64,000 nucleotides of DNA. Origin: Blakeslea trispora (Eukaryota > Mucoromycota > Mucoromycetes > Mucorales > Choanephoraceae). How positions within the stretch are numbered: the stretch's first letter is position 1; each line of letters opens with the position of its first letter. Positions 12,710 to 27,571 of the stretch are shown one piece after another. Location of the stretch: the NCBI GenBank assembly GCA_025331445.1, contig JAIWNE010000009.1, forward strand, positions 248,001 through 312,000. The letters run 5' to 3'. The notes under the pieces were generated by a model, which did not search any database, had not been told where the DNA came from, and saw only the letters and a program-made list of their open reading frames with translations. A program made the position numbers and the translations under genes.

Positions 12710-14343
12710 TCATTTTATTCTATCATTATTATTATTGTTTCTCTCTTATTACTGTTCAATCTAACACCTCACATTTATACGCGCACATTTCTCTCCTTCT
12801 CCCTTTTTTCTTTTCTCTCTTTATCTCTTTTTTCATTTAAAAGAACAAGTCGCAAGCATATTGCATATATAAATATTCTACATTTTCTTTTTTTTTTCTC
12901 GGGTATTTATTTGTTTTGTTTAGGAACACAATTTTTCTGTGTTCATGGCCCAGCAGTGAAAAAAAAAATAGACTTTTTTCCCCACAATTTTTTTTTAGTA
13001 TGTTACACTTTCTTTTTTTTTTTCAAAAACAGAAGAATTCTCCACGCTTTGAATGTTCAATTGGACAGGTTAAGTTGAGTAAGAAAGTTTTCTGTGAGAA
13101 AAAAAAAGGGTGTTGAAACGAATCGAGACAAAACAAGAAATATGATTGGATTTGTCTTCTTTTCGTTTAAAGTCAGCGAGAACACAATGCTCTCTGATTT
13201 AACATTAGGTGCCATTGATCTTCTCTCCTCTCTCTTTTTCGCTGGGTCAGTCACTGCAAAACATAGACTCATAATCTACACAACAACAGTTTGTGGCTTT
13301 AGCTCTTTAACTACAGCCTCAATCTTCAGTAGAGCAATTTATTCAACTCAGGTACCATCTATGATGGACACCTTGTCCCACCTTCATTTATCAGAGGTTC
13401 GCCCCTCGTATATCTTGACTTCTTTGTCTCTCTCCCTCTTAGACAATGTCCTTTTACTGGATACTCTTTATTGCTTGAGTCTTTTTCAGAGGATTAGATA
13501 TGTCGGATCATTGACAAATGTTCCAAAATAAAAGATGTTCAATACCAAAACACACTAACACATTGTGTTCTTTTCACTCCCGGAAATTGACTTGTTATAC
13601 TGATGCATTGTACTAAATATTTTAACAAAGAGAAAGGAAAAAGCCAAGTCTTCTTCTTCAATACAATCGTCTTGACATTTATAAAGATTATCTACTATCG
13701 CCATTATCATTTTCATCCTTTTTTTTTTCTCTTTCTGTACTATTGCCATAGCTTCTTCTCTAACTCTTAAAAACATGTTCATCAATTGTTAGAGTCACTC
13801 CTAGTTTATTAAACTATCTTATTCTATCGACGCATATGTTATTTTTAAAAGCTAGTATTGCATTAAACTAGATGCTTCTGAAGCGGAAGCAAGTAATGTG
13901 ATATAAGTTCTCAGAGCCACACTTCATTTTTGATGCTTTGTCCAACAAAAATCTCCTTTCTTCCTTATATCTTTCAAAAAGAAGCAAAGGAAGAAATTCT
14001 TTTTTTTTTGTGGGAATTCATTTTCTCCAGAATTGGTACCATGGGCGGGTCCTTATCACATTACTCACTTCCACTCCGGAAACGTCTAAATTGATGCACG
14101 AATAGTTTTCGGAAACACTGTAACAGTTTAGTACAGATGGGCTTGTTTTTTTGTTGTGTGAGAAAGGCTTACGAAAAGTCTCACAAGAGGCGTGTTTGTT
14201 TAGCTTATGTCATCCATCTATAAAAAGAGAGAGAGAGTACATTGGGTCACATGAAATGTATTGCCTTCTTTGTTCTATAAAAATTGCTGCAAAAAAAAAG
14301 AATCTCTTTTTTCAACTTTTTCTCTTTCTTGGTTTAGTAAATC
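12710..14343. other. intergenic region between TUP1 and acetyl-CoA synthetase
   Basis: No gene is supported. The stretch has many T-rich tracts (TUP1 3' UTR to about 12.9 kb). A 145-codon open frame at 13094-13531 has no domain, is Ser/Leu-rich, and starts in an A-rich run. The right part (14.0-14.34 kb) should hold the promoter of the acetyl-CoA synthetase gene. Confidence 0.6.
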
Positions 14344-16577
14344 ATGACAGTCGAAGCAACTCAATCGTTATACCCTGTTCCTCAACGTTTACTGAATGGC
14401 GACAATTTGCCAAAGCCTTATATCTCAAGCTTTGAAGACTACAAGACAAAGTGGGAAGAAAGTGTGACAAAACCAGATCAATTTTTTGGCAAGGTATAGA
14501 AGAAACAACTTCATAAAGAAAAAAGAAATAAAACTAAACTGTTTGAAAATAGCTTGCAAGAGAATTGTTGACATGGTCAAAACCATTTGAAACTGTTCGA
14601 AATGGTAGTTTTGAAGAGGGCGATATTGCTTGGTTCCTTGAAGGCGAGCTCAACGTTTCCGTAAATTGTATTGATCGTCATGCATTAGCCACTCCAGACA
14701 AGGTAAGAAGATAGCACTGTGCATTTAGATTGATACGTAAAGTACTCATCTCCTTAAATTCGAAGGTGGCTATTATTCATGAAGGCGATGAGCCTGAAAA
14801 TGTACGTTACATTACTTATCGCGAGTTACTTCAACAAGTATGTCGTGTGGCCAACACATTGAAGGCATTGGATGTTCGCAAAGGCGATAACGTAGCTATC
14901 TATATGCCAATGGTACCTGAAGCTGTTTACGCCATGCTGGCCTGTGCTCGTATTGGCGCTGTTCATTCTGTCGTCTTTGCCGGTTTCTCTTCAGACTCCT
15001 TGCGCGATCGTATCAATGACTGTGGAGCCCGTGTTGTCTTGACAGCAGACGAAGGTCGTCGTGGAGGCAAAAACATTGCTACAAAGCGTATTGTCGATGA
15101 GGCCCTCAAGTCAACACCCACTGTGGAACATGTGCTTGTTTTACGTCGTACAGGATCGGATGTCCCTATTACTCCTGGTCGTGATCTCTATTGGCACGAA
15201 GAAATGGCCAAGGCTCGTCCTTATTGTCCACCTACCAGTATGAATGCTGAAGATCCCTTGTTCTTGTTGTATACATCTGGTTCAACAGGTACACCCAAAG
15301 GTGTTGTTCATACCACAGGCGGTTATCTCTTGGGTGCTGCTTCTACCGTGAAATATATTTTTGATTATCATGAAGGTGATATTCATGCTTGTATGGCTGA
15401 TATTGGTTGGATTACTGTAAGTTATTATGTTTGTAGTAAAAAAAAAAAGAAAAGAAAAGGGCTAATTGTTTGTTTGTGTCTTTTTTAGGGTCATACCTAT
15501 ATTGTTTATGGTCCACTTGCTTTAGGTGCCACTACTATTTTGTTTGAGTCAACACCTACTTACCCAACTCCATCTCGTTTCTGGGAGTTGGTTGCTAAGC
15601 ATAAGGTAACACAATTTTACACAGCACCTACTGCTATCCGTGCTCTTCGACGTCTAGGTGATAAATGGGTAGATGGTATCGACCTCAGTTCTCTTCGTGT
15701 CATTGGTTCAGTCGGTGAACCTATCAATCCTGAAGCTTGGCTATGGTACAGCGAGAAGGTTGGTAAGGGTCAATGTGCTGTTGTGGATACTTATTGGCAA
15801 ACCGAGACAGGCTCCATCATTGTGACACCTTTGCCTGGTGCAACTGCAACCAAGCCAGGTAGTGCCACCTTCCCTTTCTTTGGTATTCATCCTGTCATCT
15901 TGGACCCTGTAAGTGGTAAAGAATTAGAAGGCAATGATGTGAGTGGTGTATTGGCTATCAGTCAACCTTGGCCATCTATTGCTCGTAGTGTCTATAACAA
16001 CCATCATCGATACCTGGACACTTATCTTAAGCCCTACAGAGGATATTATTTCACTGGTGATGGTGCTCGTCGTGATAAAGATGGTTATATATTTATTGAA
16101 GGACGTGTTGATGGTAAGAAATCAATTGCTGTTTTTGACTCCTTTTTTTTTCTTACCTTTATCTCTCTCTTTATAGATGTTATCAATGTATCTGGACATC
16201 GACTTTCTACTGCTGAAATTGAATCTGCCTTAATTCTTCATCATTCTGTTGCAGAGGCAGCTGTTGTAGGTGGCCAAGATGACTTGACAGGTCAATGCAT
16301 TCATGCCTACTGTACATTGAAGCCCAATATCGATGACTCTGAAGGATTAGATAAGGAGTTGGCTTTGCAAGTGCGTAAGGTGATTGGTCCATTTGCTACA
16401 CCTAAGCGTATCTATGTAGTCAATGATCTTCCCAAGACACGTTCAGGCAAGATTATGCGTCGTATTCTTCGAAAGATTGTCAATGGAGAGCAAGACTCGT
16501 TAGGAGATACTTCTACCCTGGCTGAGCCTGCTGTGGTTGGTCATCTCATCGAACGTGTTCATGGCAAGAAAGTTTAG
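14344..16577 (+). CDS. acetyl-CoA synthetase (AMP-forming)
   Basis: Predicted 658-residue enzyme making acetyl-CoA from acetate, CoA and ATP. Exons are 14344-14493, 14553-14702, 14766-15416, 15489-16113 and 16177-16577. Motifs in order: the N-terminal ACAS_N region ([13 protein letters not shown]), the P-loop-like [56 protein letters not shown], the hinge [20 protein letters not shown], and the C-terminal catalytic lysine motif [15 protein letters not shown]. This is the full set for acetyl-CoA synthetase, and the length is usual. The fourth intron (63 bp) is stop-free in frame and falls exactly in the hinge. The gene converges with TFB4, the stops being 107 bp apart. Confidence 0.96.
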
Positions 16578-16684
16578 GAAAAGATAACAATAATAAAATG
16601 TGTTTGTAAATAATAGTCTCTTTTATTGTTATTCACAAGAGTGAGAGGAAAAAGTATACACATGTATTTGTGTGTTTATTCAAT

Positions 16685-17910
16685 TTAAGCCTGTAATGAA
16701 GAAGGTGTATGAGCAGCAGGAGGGAGCATGGGCCGAAATGCAAATTTGGTTCTATAGAATAAATTTTAGTTTTACTTGTAATTTGCCACAAAAGATTCAA
16801 TACTTTACTTGCAGGTTGAACAAACAGGAGACCATTTACAAAAGACTTGAAGATACAATTAACAACTGTATGATTATAAATAAATAAGAACTTACTTGAA
16901 AGACACACCGAGCACACATAGCCAATATCAACAATCTTTTTGTGACAAAAGCAAGCTGCTCGATAATCTACTTGATCTTGGCTCGGTAAGTTGAGATAAT
17001 GTCTGGCATATCTGTCAGGTAAAAATGCCATCATCAAATACTCGAGTAAAGCTTGTGAATTTTCTACTTTAACATAGACACCCCCTGTGATGTTGGCTGC
17101 CTGTTGCAAAAATGCCGTCTCCTCACCATACACCTTGCAGACATCTAAAGGAATAGCCTGGTTGAGACGTTAGTCAATTTGAAACGATTTATTCTTTCTA
17201 TATACGTACTGCTTTTTGAGCTGAAAAAATACAATTCATCAATGGGATATATTGGTAGGCAGAATCAGGTGAGACAGACAAGACAAGGATGCGAGGCTTG
17301 ATATGCCCCTCATCGTCCGTTTTCATTACACGATTAATGTAGCAGAGAGCCATAGATAGCGCACCTGTCATGGTAGTGGAGGCGCCCAAATCTTGATCGT
17401 GAAATTCAGTATTGGTACTAGACAAGATTTTCTGTAGATTGGATACAATTTGATCTGTCACAATCTGGAAATGAGGATACATATTAGCATTTCTTTTATT
17501 GCCATTCACACTCATTGTAGGCTCTTGATTATCCGCCAAAGGGTAAATAAATTGGCTTGAAAAGAAGAGAAAGAGAGAGAATAAATACTTTGGTTGTATT
17601 TCCCTTTAGGAAAGAAATAACCCTACCTTTGCCCAACATGACTAGCTATCACTGCTACTTTGTTATTGTACTTTAGTGCTAGATGAGCATTGATAAAAAT
17701 GAGTAGCTGATTAAGTGCATCGTCAAGTGTAAGTGGAAGATCTGCTTTTGAAGACTCATTCCATGCAAAAGGATTTGTATCGAGAATCAAGACAAGTAGA
17801 TTAGAGTCATCTGTAGAAGCGAGTTAGTTTCTTGGTTGTGCTCTGCATTTTTTTTCTTTCTCTTGTTCATGTTTATTCAGACTACCTTCTGTAGTGATTA
17901 GATCTTTCAT
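16685..17910 (-). CDS. TFB4: TFIIH core subunit Tfb4/p34
   Basis: Predicted 306-residue subunit of the TFIIH core, acting in transcription initiation and nucleotide excision repair; human p34 is about the same length. Exons in reading order are 17910-17886, 17810-17627, 17555-17210, 17157-16896, 16845-16809 and 16751-16685. The protein opens with DDSNLLVLILDTNPFAW, the first strand of its von Willebrand A-like domain. KVAVIASHVGQSQFIYP, ILVLSVSPDSAYQYIPLMN and IPLDVCKVYGEE follow. The C-terminal zinc site is assembled from three exons: GYVCSVCLSIFCKWSPVC and then STCKTKF. Two small terminal exons (37 and 67 bp) are needed to complete it. The start ATG is in a 25-bp first exon, so N-terminal extension cannot be excluded. 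Confidence 0.9.
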
Positions 17911-18849
17911 AGCTATTTACATTAAAAAAAAAAGAGAGAGACAATCTATATGCCGCTCACTTTTCTGCAAAAAAAAAAAAAGGCTGCGGATATAAATACA
18001 AGCAATATTGAGCATTGAAGCTTGCTTGAGTTTATGGACAATTGAATTCTTTAAAGTCAGTTTCAATTCAATTACGAGGAAAGGATCAAAGTAATGGCTG
18101 AAGGAAATCACACGTGTGTCGTTGGCGAATGCCCTGCAAATCATGAAAAGACAAATTTCTAATAATGAAAAAAAAAGCATATGTTTTCATTGCTTTGCCA
18201 GCACAAATTAGGGATAGACGAACATACCAAGGCATTTATCTGAACAGTCAATATTATAGTAAAAAGGAGAATGCTTTGCTTGCCTATGCCCTTTCTTTCA
18301 CAAGCCCATGGCTTGTTATGATGATAATAGAAACACGGCATTTTTGATTTTACAATACAGGCCAAGGTACAGCACAGAAGACTTTGCTTGCAATCGGCAA
18401 AATTTCAGGTCTTCATTGGAAATGCCTCATGATGAATGTCGACCGAACAGTATTCCTCTTATTAGTTTACCAACATTATAAAGACACTTTCCTCTCTTGG
18501 ACTGACAAAGACACAAATTGCAAAATTGGCTTTGATTGGCTATCGGCATTGAATTTATATTGATCAGCGACATCCATTTGTATTGGCTGAGATGTTACTT
18601 GCTGGGATAACTGGTTGATTCTAAGCATTTGCTTACATGGTGGCACAACAGGATTCGATTTCTTCCCAGGGACAAATGAAAAGAGGAAGCCTGACTGAAC
18701 GGACTGTTGTTTGTCCGTCCCTATTGTTGTTTCTAGTTCAGTCGAGTCGGGACAGATTTTTTTTTATCCTTCTTTCTCTTTTTATTGTCCCTTTGCTTTT
18801 ATTTTGTTTTTCACCCCCTTTTTTTTAATTTTTTTTTATTATTTTGGCA
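17911..18849. other. divergent promoter region between TFB4 and the Zn2Cys6 gene
   Basis: This 939-bp stretch separates two outward-facing genes and must hold both promoters. On the minus strand an open frame around 17.95-18.13 kb is relatively protein-like in composition but has no recognisable motif. T-rich tracts at 18.76-18.84 kb look like the leader of the transcription factor gene. Confidence 0.55.
18109..18118. promoter_or_regulatory. palindromic E-box CACACGTGTG
   Basis: A perfect 10-bp palindrome containing CACGTG, the core bound by bHLH factors such as Cbf1 or Pho4 in yeasts. It lies about 200 bp upstream of TFB4 and 730 bp upstream of the zinc-cluster gene. Function is inferred from the motif alone. 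Confidence 0.25.
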
Positions 18850-21706
18850 ATGTTGGGCTCTTCCGAGACAACAGCAACAAAAGGAGCAAACAAAAGGCTC
18901 AAAGTTGGTAGAGCCTGTTATACGTGTCGCGCTAAAAAGATTAAAGTAAGAAGAGCAATTAAACGAGAGGTTATTGCATTAACATAAATCTCTTCATTTG
19001 TCTTGTCAGTGCGATGGACTTCGACCCTGTATGCAGGTATTTTAATTGCAAAACATTATAATTTTTCTTTGTTTTCTTTTTGTCTAAAAAAAGGTCTCTT
19101 TATATACAAACTCATTTTTTAAAATCAGTGTAAAGGTAGGTACAATACAAAATCTAGAAATAAACAAACAATTAAATATATAAATGCATAAAAACAAAAC
19201 AAATAAATGTTGAAAAGCTCGGCAACGTCCATGCTCGTTTTACAAAGATGGTTCGCTTGAATCTGATCAACAGGAAAAACACAATGAAAATAGCTATGAT
19301 AACATGGATGGCTTTTTTGATTTGAATTCAAGTCTAACTGCCAAGAATTCCGACGATCATATTTTGTTCGCAGACACCTCTTCAGTCAATCACAACAAAC
19401 TAAAACGACGAGGACCTTTGATGGAATCACGAATTAGCAATACCTTGGGTGCTTTAGGAGAAAATCTCAGAAAGATGTCAAGCGCAGATAGTAGTCGCTT
19501 AGCAGAAAAACTGCTAAATACAACAGATTCGTATGGAAGCTTTATCACATGGATGCCAGAACCTTCTTTGCCAAGCAGGTATTCTGGATCCATCGAGATG
19601 CCCTCCCGAGAGATACAGATGACTCTTATCGATCAATTCTTCTCTGAAAGATATGAATGTATTGCTTTTATTCCTCGACATCATTTTTATCAACAAATCA
19701 AGAACAAGGGCCTTTTGATAACACCACTACTACTAAACATCATCTATGCCCATGCCGCTCGATTTGTAGATATACCAGATTGCCCAAAAACAGAAGTTTT
19801 CTATCAGAGGGCCAGGCGACTTATTGACGATTTCTTGGACGTTCCTCGAGTAAGCACTGTGGCTGCATTGTGTTTACTAAGTCTTTACGAATCAAGCCCA
19901 AGTATATATCGACCGGGATCGCTTCAGTGTAGACAATGGCAGTATTCAGGAATGGCATGCCGAATGGCTTTGGAGCTTGGATTATATGATGATACAAATG
20001 TGCATAGTGGTCTATCTTCTGTTGACATTGAATTAAGGAGGCGCGTCTTTTGGGGTTGCTATGATCTTGACAAGTTCCAAAGTGGAGGTTGGGAACGCCC
20101 TTGGATGATTTTTGGCTGTTATGTCAAGACGGCACTTCCATCTGCATTACCGGAAGAATCTGAGGACGATCGCGCTATTGTTTCAATTCTCGTTAAACGA
20201 ATTCAATTCATGCAAATTGTGGAAAATGACTTGACTCTTCTATCAGCTCACCGTTCTTTTCAGACTGGAAACATGGATTCGTTTTTAGGTGTGAAAAGGG
20301 AGGAGATTATGTCTGACATAACCGAGCATCATGGCAAGCTTCAACAATGGTTGCGCTCTTTGCCGCCTGATATGCAATGGACACCCATATCGTCTGTTTC
20401 TGTAAAGGAAGTCTTGGACTTGCATGTACCACGGCCATGTTTAGCACATATACACTTGTACTACAACATAGCTACTTTAAGTGTGCTATGTAACGTTCCC
20501 ATCAATTCACTAGTGCAGTTTCAAACACGAGTGACAGCAACCTGTATAACTCAGCTCGTCTATTGCATGTGTCAAACACCTTCTTATATAGTCAAGTTTG
20601 ATTTTTTAGTGCACGGCTTGATCAGTGCCGTCAAAATCCATCTTCAATATCTGAATGATGTTGATATCAATTTAGCTCAGCAGGCCTGGCTTCTTTTTGA
20701 TAGGTCAATTTGGTGTATGCAATTGATTAGCAACTATGCAGTTATACCCAACTGCACAAAATTCCTTCAACAAGTGCAGAACATATATGGCCTGCATATA
20801 CCTGCTTCAAATAGTCAAAACAATAACAGTGGTGATGATTGCAGTATACATAGTAGTAACAACGATAACAGTAGTTATATCAGCAATGAAAATGGCACCA
20901 GTAATGATACTATACCATCGCAAAAAAGATTTCATAATGAAACTCCAAAGCAACCTGATTTAATTCAAAAAAGAAACACAATGTCTCTAAATCAAATACC
21001 ATCAAACGCATCATTACCACTACCACCGCCACCAGTTCAATTTAACGAGCATATAAACACATCGCCCTATCTAAACTGGTCTTCCAATTTAGACAATCGA
21101 CAGGCAAACACAAGCAGTTCGATGCTTCGGATGTCAAATGACAATAACGAAGCCAACAATAACCGGAATGTTCTTTATCTAGATCAACAATATCGCATGC
21201 ACGATAGAAACAAGGGTCATTATGAACATGCGCAAAGAACAAACTCACCACCAATATGGGATAACTCACATCAACAACTTGATTATACCATCGACAATAG
21301 AGGCAGCACACATCCGGCTAATAACAACAGCTATAATTCTGGGAACATTATAGTGCCTAGCCAGTTATTAGTAGAAGATTCAACCTATTCAAGACCATCA
21401 TCCACTCCCTCTTCACCCTCTCCTCTTCCGCCTTTACCAACAGCGCCCTTGTTGCCGCTTCCCAATTCACCCTCAACCCCTATCAATACACGATTCGCAT
21501 CAGATTCAACCCTGTTATGGCAAGATCCTGTGCCAAGCCCTAATACCCCTGTCCCAAGTAAGCCAAGCAAGACAAACACTTCAAAAATATTAAACCACTT
21601 ATCGCTTGTTGTAGATGAAAATCAATTACCTGTTAGAAAAGGCCTTGGTGCTATTTATTTGTCGTCACGACAACATTATGAGAAAATGATCAAGAGACCA
21701 GAATGA
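18850..21706 (+). CDS. Zn2Cys6 fungal transcription factor with a microexon
   Basis: Predicted 872-residue nuclear DNA-binding regulator. Exons are 18850-18945, 19010-19036, 19129-19135 (7 bp) and 19218-21706. Only with the 7-bp exon does the zinc cluster form: Cys23, 26, 33, 39, 42 and 49 give the exact pattern CX2CX6CX5CX2CX6C, starting RACYTCRAKKIKCDGLRPC. The middle region (about residues 130-430) is a fungal-specific transcription factor domain, with QWQYSGMACRMALELGLYDD and ELRRRVFWGCYDLDKFQSG. The C-terminal 270 residues are Asn/Ser/Pro-rich and disordered. The target genes are unknown. It converges with ATP sulfurylase, the stops being 107 bp apart. Confidence 0.9.
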
Positions 21707-21813
21707 ATATAGAAAGAGAGTAAATAAAGTGTTTATTCTATGATACAGTTCTATTTTATTTGTCTTATTTTCTTTTTTTATATAAACAAGTTGGATATAA
21801 ATAATGCAGAGAT

Positions 21814-23677
<1,864 letters not shown>

Positions 23678-25002
23678 CTAGAATTGTTTTTTATCAAAAG
23701 ATAAAGAATTAAAAAAAAGATATTAGAAACGACTTTTAAAAGGCTCATAGTCTGATGGAGCGAGTCAGGGACATGATGGCGCAATAGGTCGACATCCAAT
23801 AAAAAATGCTTGACTTTCATGGCGAAATCTAATACTTTGATTTTATTGGCTGATTTTGACGTAGTAGCTCAAGATATGCTGAAGACGCAGTTTGATGAAA
23901 GAATTGCAACGTTTCAATTTCAGATTTAGACGTTTTCTTATATTTTTTGAGAGCGAACTACCTCAATGAGAATGTTGATATTCATTTGAGAAGACAAGTA
24001 GGGCCGGCTTTTGTCTAGTGCAACAATACGTCGTCGAACAGTTTAAAGTTTTTTTAACGAACCACACTTCAAGAGATATTAAATAGACTTGCAGGTAATG
24101 TACACAGTAACCCATGTCAATGTTTGAAGCTTGCTCCAGTGCAACAGTGGTAGACATGTTTATAGCAATCAATCTTTTGTTTATAAATTCATACCATTTT
24201 GTGTATGTATGGCGATCTCTTGTGATACTTTGTCTGTTGTATAAAATTGATGATGGCAGAAATCATCTTTTTTTTTGGGTAATAAATTCTGTGTCTTGTT
24301 TTAGAAGCAGCATCGTCTATGATCCAGAAAAACAAAAAATGTAAGACCTTTAGAATTTTAAGTAGCACCTATAATAATGCATCATTCCTTAATTAGACTC
24401 GGCAGAGCTACAAAACTGTATTTCGAAAATCCTTTTTCTCTTTAAGATGGGATAAAATGGAGCGTTTTGTAGTCTAGCAAATCTTTTTTTTTTCTTTATT
24501 TGTTACCAATTTTGGAGTGCTTAAGGCACTCGGATAAGACGCCTAACAGTCTTTCGGAGATGTATTGACATACCTGGCTTACTACATAAACAGACTCAAA
24601 GACATTGATCAGACATGACTTGTTTCGAAACTTCAAGTGCTATAGAGCCACAGCCTTGTATGTACTATAAAATGTTGGAATTGCAGTGCCATTGATGTCA
24701 ATCGATAGAAAGGTGAAATATCTATCTAAAATGTACACTCATCTTCAGGTTAAGTGTCGCTTCAGCTCATCTCTTTTTTCATTTGCCAAGGAGGTGTCAC
24801 TACAACAGATTTGCTGCATTTTACCTTTTGATATCTCTAGATTGACATTCAATTCGAATGTGTGCTATTGACCTCCAAAGTAGATACAATTAAATCGAGC
24901 ATGGCCAGATGCATCAACAAGAACAATACGAATTACAATTTCATCTAGATCTAATGTTAAATTCCTTGTGCATGTATATTTTCTGAAGTCAATGAGATTC
25001 AA

Positions 25003-25194
25003 CTAAATAATCTTATACAGAAGATGTGCATTTCTGATTTTCGGTACAAGCTGCTTCAACATAAGATTTCCTTTGCATATCATGATAGATCCATCAGTCG
25101 TAACTTGGTCATGCATCACATAAACCCATTCATACACAAGTGATAATAAGAACATCTGTAGTAGGATTTGAATTTGTCCAAAGCTGCCTTTCAT
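25003..25194 (-). mobile_element. possible piggyBac-like transposase remnant
   Basis: The minus-strand frame contains TTDGSIMICKGNLMLKQLVP. This aligns without gaps to the conserved piggyBac (DDE_Tnp_1_7) segment of the form D-E-S-M-x-x-x-K-G-x-L-x-x-K-Q-Y-I-P, with D, S, K, G, L, K, Q and P kept. Upstream residues (LLSLVYEWVY) also fit the helix preceding that motif. The frame closes soon after and no other conserved block is visible, so at most this is a relic. Confidence 0.38.
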
Positions 25195-26074
25195 TCTTTC
25201 TTGCTACTGTCAAAAAGAAGCAAACCTTCTCTTCAAGAATGCTTTCCAATCATGACTGTAACACGTAACAAACTTCTTGGGCAGACTATACTTGAGAATT
25301 CAAAACACATACTTTTGTTTGAAAAAAAAAACGAGAACCAAAATCAAAATAAAGAAGCCAATAATTTTGCTTAATCAGTACAGTTGTGAGTCATATAATC
25401 AACAGGATATTTTGTTGGTATATGTCAGTTATGATTAAGCAAGCCAGCATGTTCTACTTTCGTTCTGTTCATAACAGCGTTAAATATCAATGTACATGTT
25501 CTCCGTCTATTTAATTGTCACATTTAATATAAATTTAGAGCAAAAGATTTACATGTTGAGGCTGTAAAACAATAGAGAAAATAATTTGGCTGGTTCAGAG
25601 AACGCCTGTAGTCTTAAAAAGATGGCTTATCGTTTATGCATAGCGTATGAGCTGATTTCTTCAGCAGTTTTTCGAGCTGTTGCTTTTTGTTTTTTTCACC
25701 TGGAACGATTTTTAATCTTTAGATCTTTGATCGGGGATCTTAACTTCTTTTGATTGGATCCAAAGTACAGCAAATGGTGATCTTCAAATTCCTATTGATG
25801 TTTGGTTTTAAAAAGCAAAAATGACTCTTGCTTATGCATTCATGATGCCTGATTGCTTCGGAGATCATTAAATGTCGCATTTTATCTGACTCATGAATAA
25901 CTCTTGCCCAAGAGATTGAAAACCAGCGCAAATGAAAGTACGTTTCGTGTCGCTTCTACAAACAGGTTACCTTGTCTTGCTTAATGGAGGGCTTTGCGTG
26001 ACTCGAAAGATATTGCGCAATGATCATCTGGATCTAATCTGAGAGTAAAATGAAGGTCAAGGGGATTGGCATGA

Positions 26075-26081
26075 TATATAA
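26075..26081 (+). promoter_or_regulatory. TATA-like box of SER3
   Basis: TATATAA lies 50-56 bp upstream of the SER3 start codon, which gives room for only a very short 5' leader. Motif and position are the only evidence. Confidence 0.35.
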
Positions 26082-26130
26082 ACTGTACATAAAATATCTT
26101 AATGCAACCTCTTTATTCTATTTATAAAAT

Positions 26131-27571
26131 ATGGTCCACGCATCTGAAACACCTGCCAAACAACCTGAAGAAGTCAAGCGTACTCGCTCTGGCTCTTTTA
26201 CCCTTCCTAAGGCTAAAGTCCTTCGTCCTTTCAACACACGTGAGGTCAAGGTTTTGTTGTTAGAAAACATCAATGAGACAGCTGTCACAGCATTTAAAAA
26301 ACAAGGTTATCAAGTAAGAAGCAGTTTGAATGACAATTTATGATTTTATGTCTAAACGCTAAACATATAGGTCGAGACATATGCTAAGGCTTTGGTTGGC
26401 GACGAACTCATTGAAAAAATTCGTGATGTTCATGTCATTGGTATTCGTTCAAAGACCAAACTCACAAAACAAGTACTTGATCAAGCCAAGAACTTGCTAG
26501 CAATCGGCTGCTTCTGTATTGGTACCAACCAAGTGGACCTTCAGGCTGCTGCTAAACAAGGCGTAAGTTAAATTTGCCTCTGCATTTATTATATCCATCT
26601 CATATGTGTTCTATCTGTAGATTGCTGTTTTTAATTCGCCTTTCAGTAACTCCCGTTCAGTTGCAGAGCTAGTGATTGGCGAGATCATCGTTCTTGCTCG
26701 CCAACTTGGTGACCGTAATACCGAAATGCATGAAGGTACTTGGAACAAAGTATCAAAAAACTGCTATGAGATCCGTCATAAGGTCTTGGGTATCGTTGGT
26801 TATGGTCATATTGGCTCCCAACTCTCTGTCCTTGCTGAAGCTATGGGTATGACCGTTTATTTCTATGATGTCCTTCAAATCATGCCTCTCGGTCAAGCCA
26901 AGCCTGTGGAAAGCCTGGATGAACTTTTGGCTATTTCTGATTATGTTACATTGCATGTTCCTGAAACAGAAGATACAAAGAATATGATTGGCGAACACGA
27001 GATTCAACAGATGAAGAGAGGTGCCTATCTACTCAACAATGCCCGTGGTACAGTGGTTCATATTCCTGCCCTTATCAAAGGCCTTCAATCTGGTCACCTT
27101 GCGGGTGCAGCTATCGATGTCTACCCTAAAGAGCCTGCCTCTAATGGACCACACTTTGATTATTATCCTGAACTGTTAAAATGCCGCAACTTGATTATGA
27201 CCCCTCATATTGGTGGATCGACAGAAGAGGCCCAAAGTATGATTGGTGTTGAAGTCTCGACTGCCTTGACCAAGTTTATCAACGAAGGTACCTCTATTGG
27301 TGCTGTCAATTTTCCAGAAGTCGACTTGCGTGCTATCCGTGAAGATGACAAAAACACTGTTCGAGTTCTCTACACCCACCAAAACATTCCAGGCGTGCTT
27401 AGAGAAATCAACGAGATTTTTGCCGATCATAATGTGGAGAAGCAATACTCTGACTCCAAAGGTGATATTGCCTATGTGATGGCCGATATTGCCGATGTGA
27501 TTGATGTCAAGCGCCTTTATAGTGCTCTTCTTGACACTCGAGCTAACATTCAAACCCGTGTTCTTTACTGA
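26131..27571 (+). CDS. SER3: D-3-phosphoglycerate dehydrogenase
   Basis: Predicted 441-residue enzyme for the first step of serine synthesis, oxidising 3-phosphoglycerate with NAD. Exons are 26131-26313, 26371-26562 and 26621-27571. The substrate domain begins VKVLLLENINETAVTAFKKQ. IGCFCIGTNQVDLQAAA and FNSPFSNSRSVAELVIGE are family motifs. The NAD fold carries VGYGHIGSQLSVLAEAMG, the catalytic Arg lies in NNARGTVV, and the catalytic His in TPHIGGSTEEAQ. The C-terminus is an ACT domain (HQNIPGVLREINEIFADHN), where serine feedback binds in related enzymes. The order and length match fungal Ser3/Ser33, with a somewhat shorter N-terminus than yeast. Confidence 0.95.

Noticed and set aside
13094..13531. 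145-codon plus-strand ORF between TUP1 and acetyl-CoA synthetase
   Set aside because: No motif, low complexity Ser/Leu content, starts in a poly-A run, and no splice or promoter context; not supported as a gene.
24510..24580. tRNA-like stretch
   Set aside because: No matching A and B boxes and no cloverleaf could be drawn by eye.
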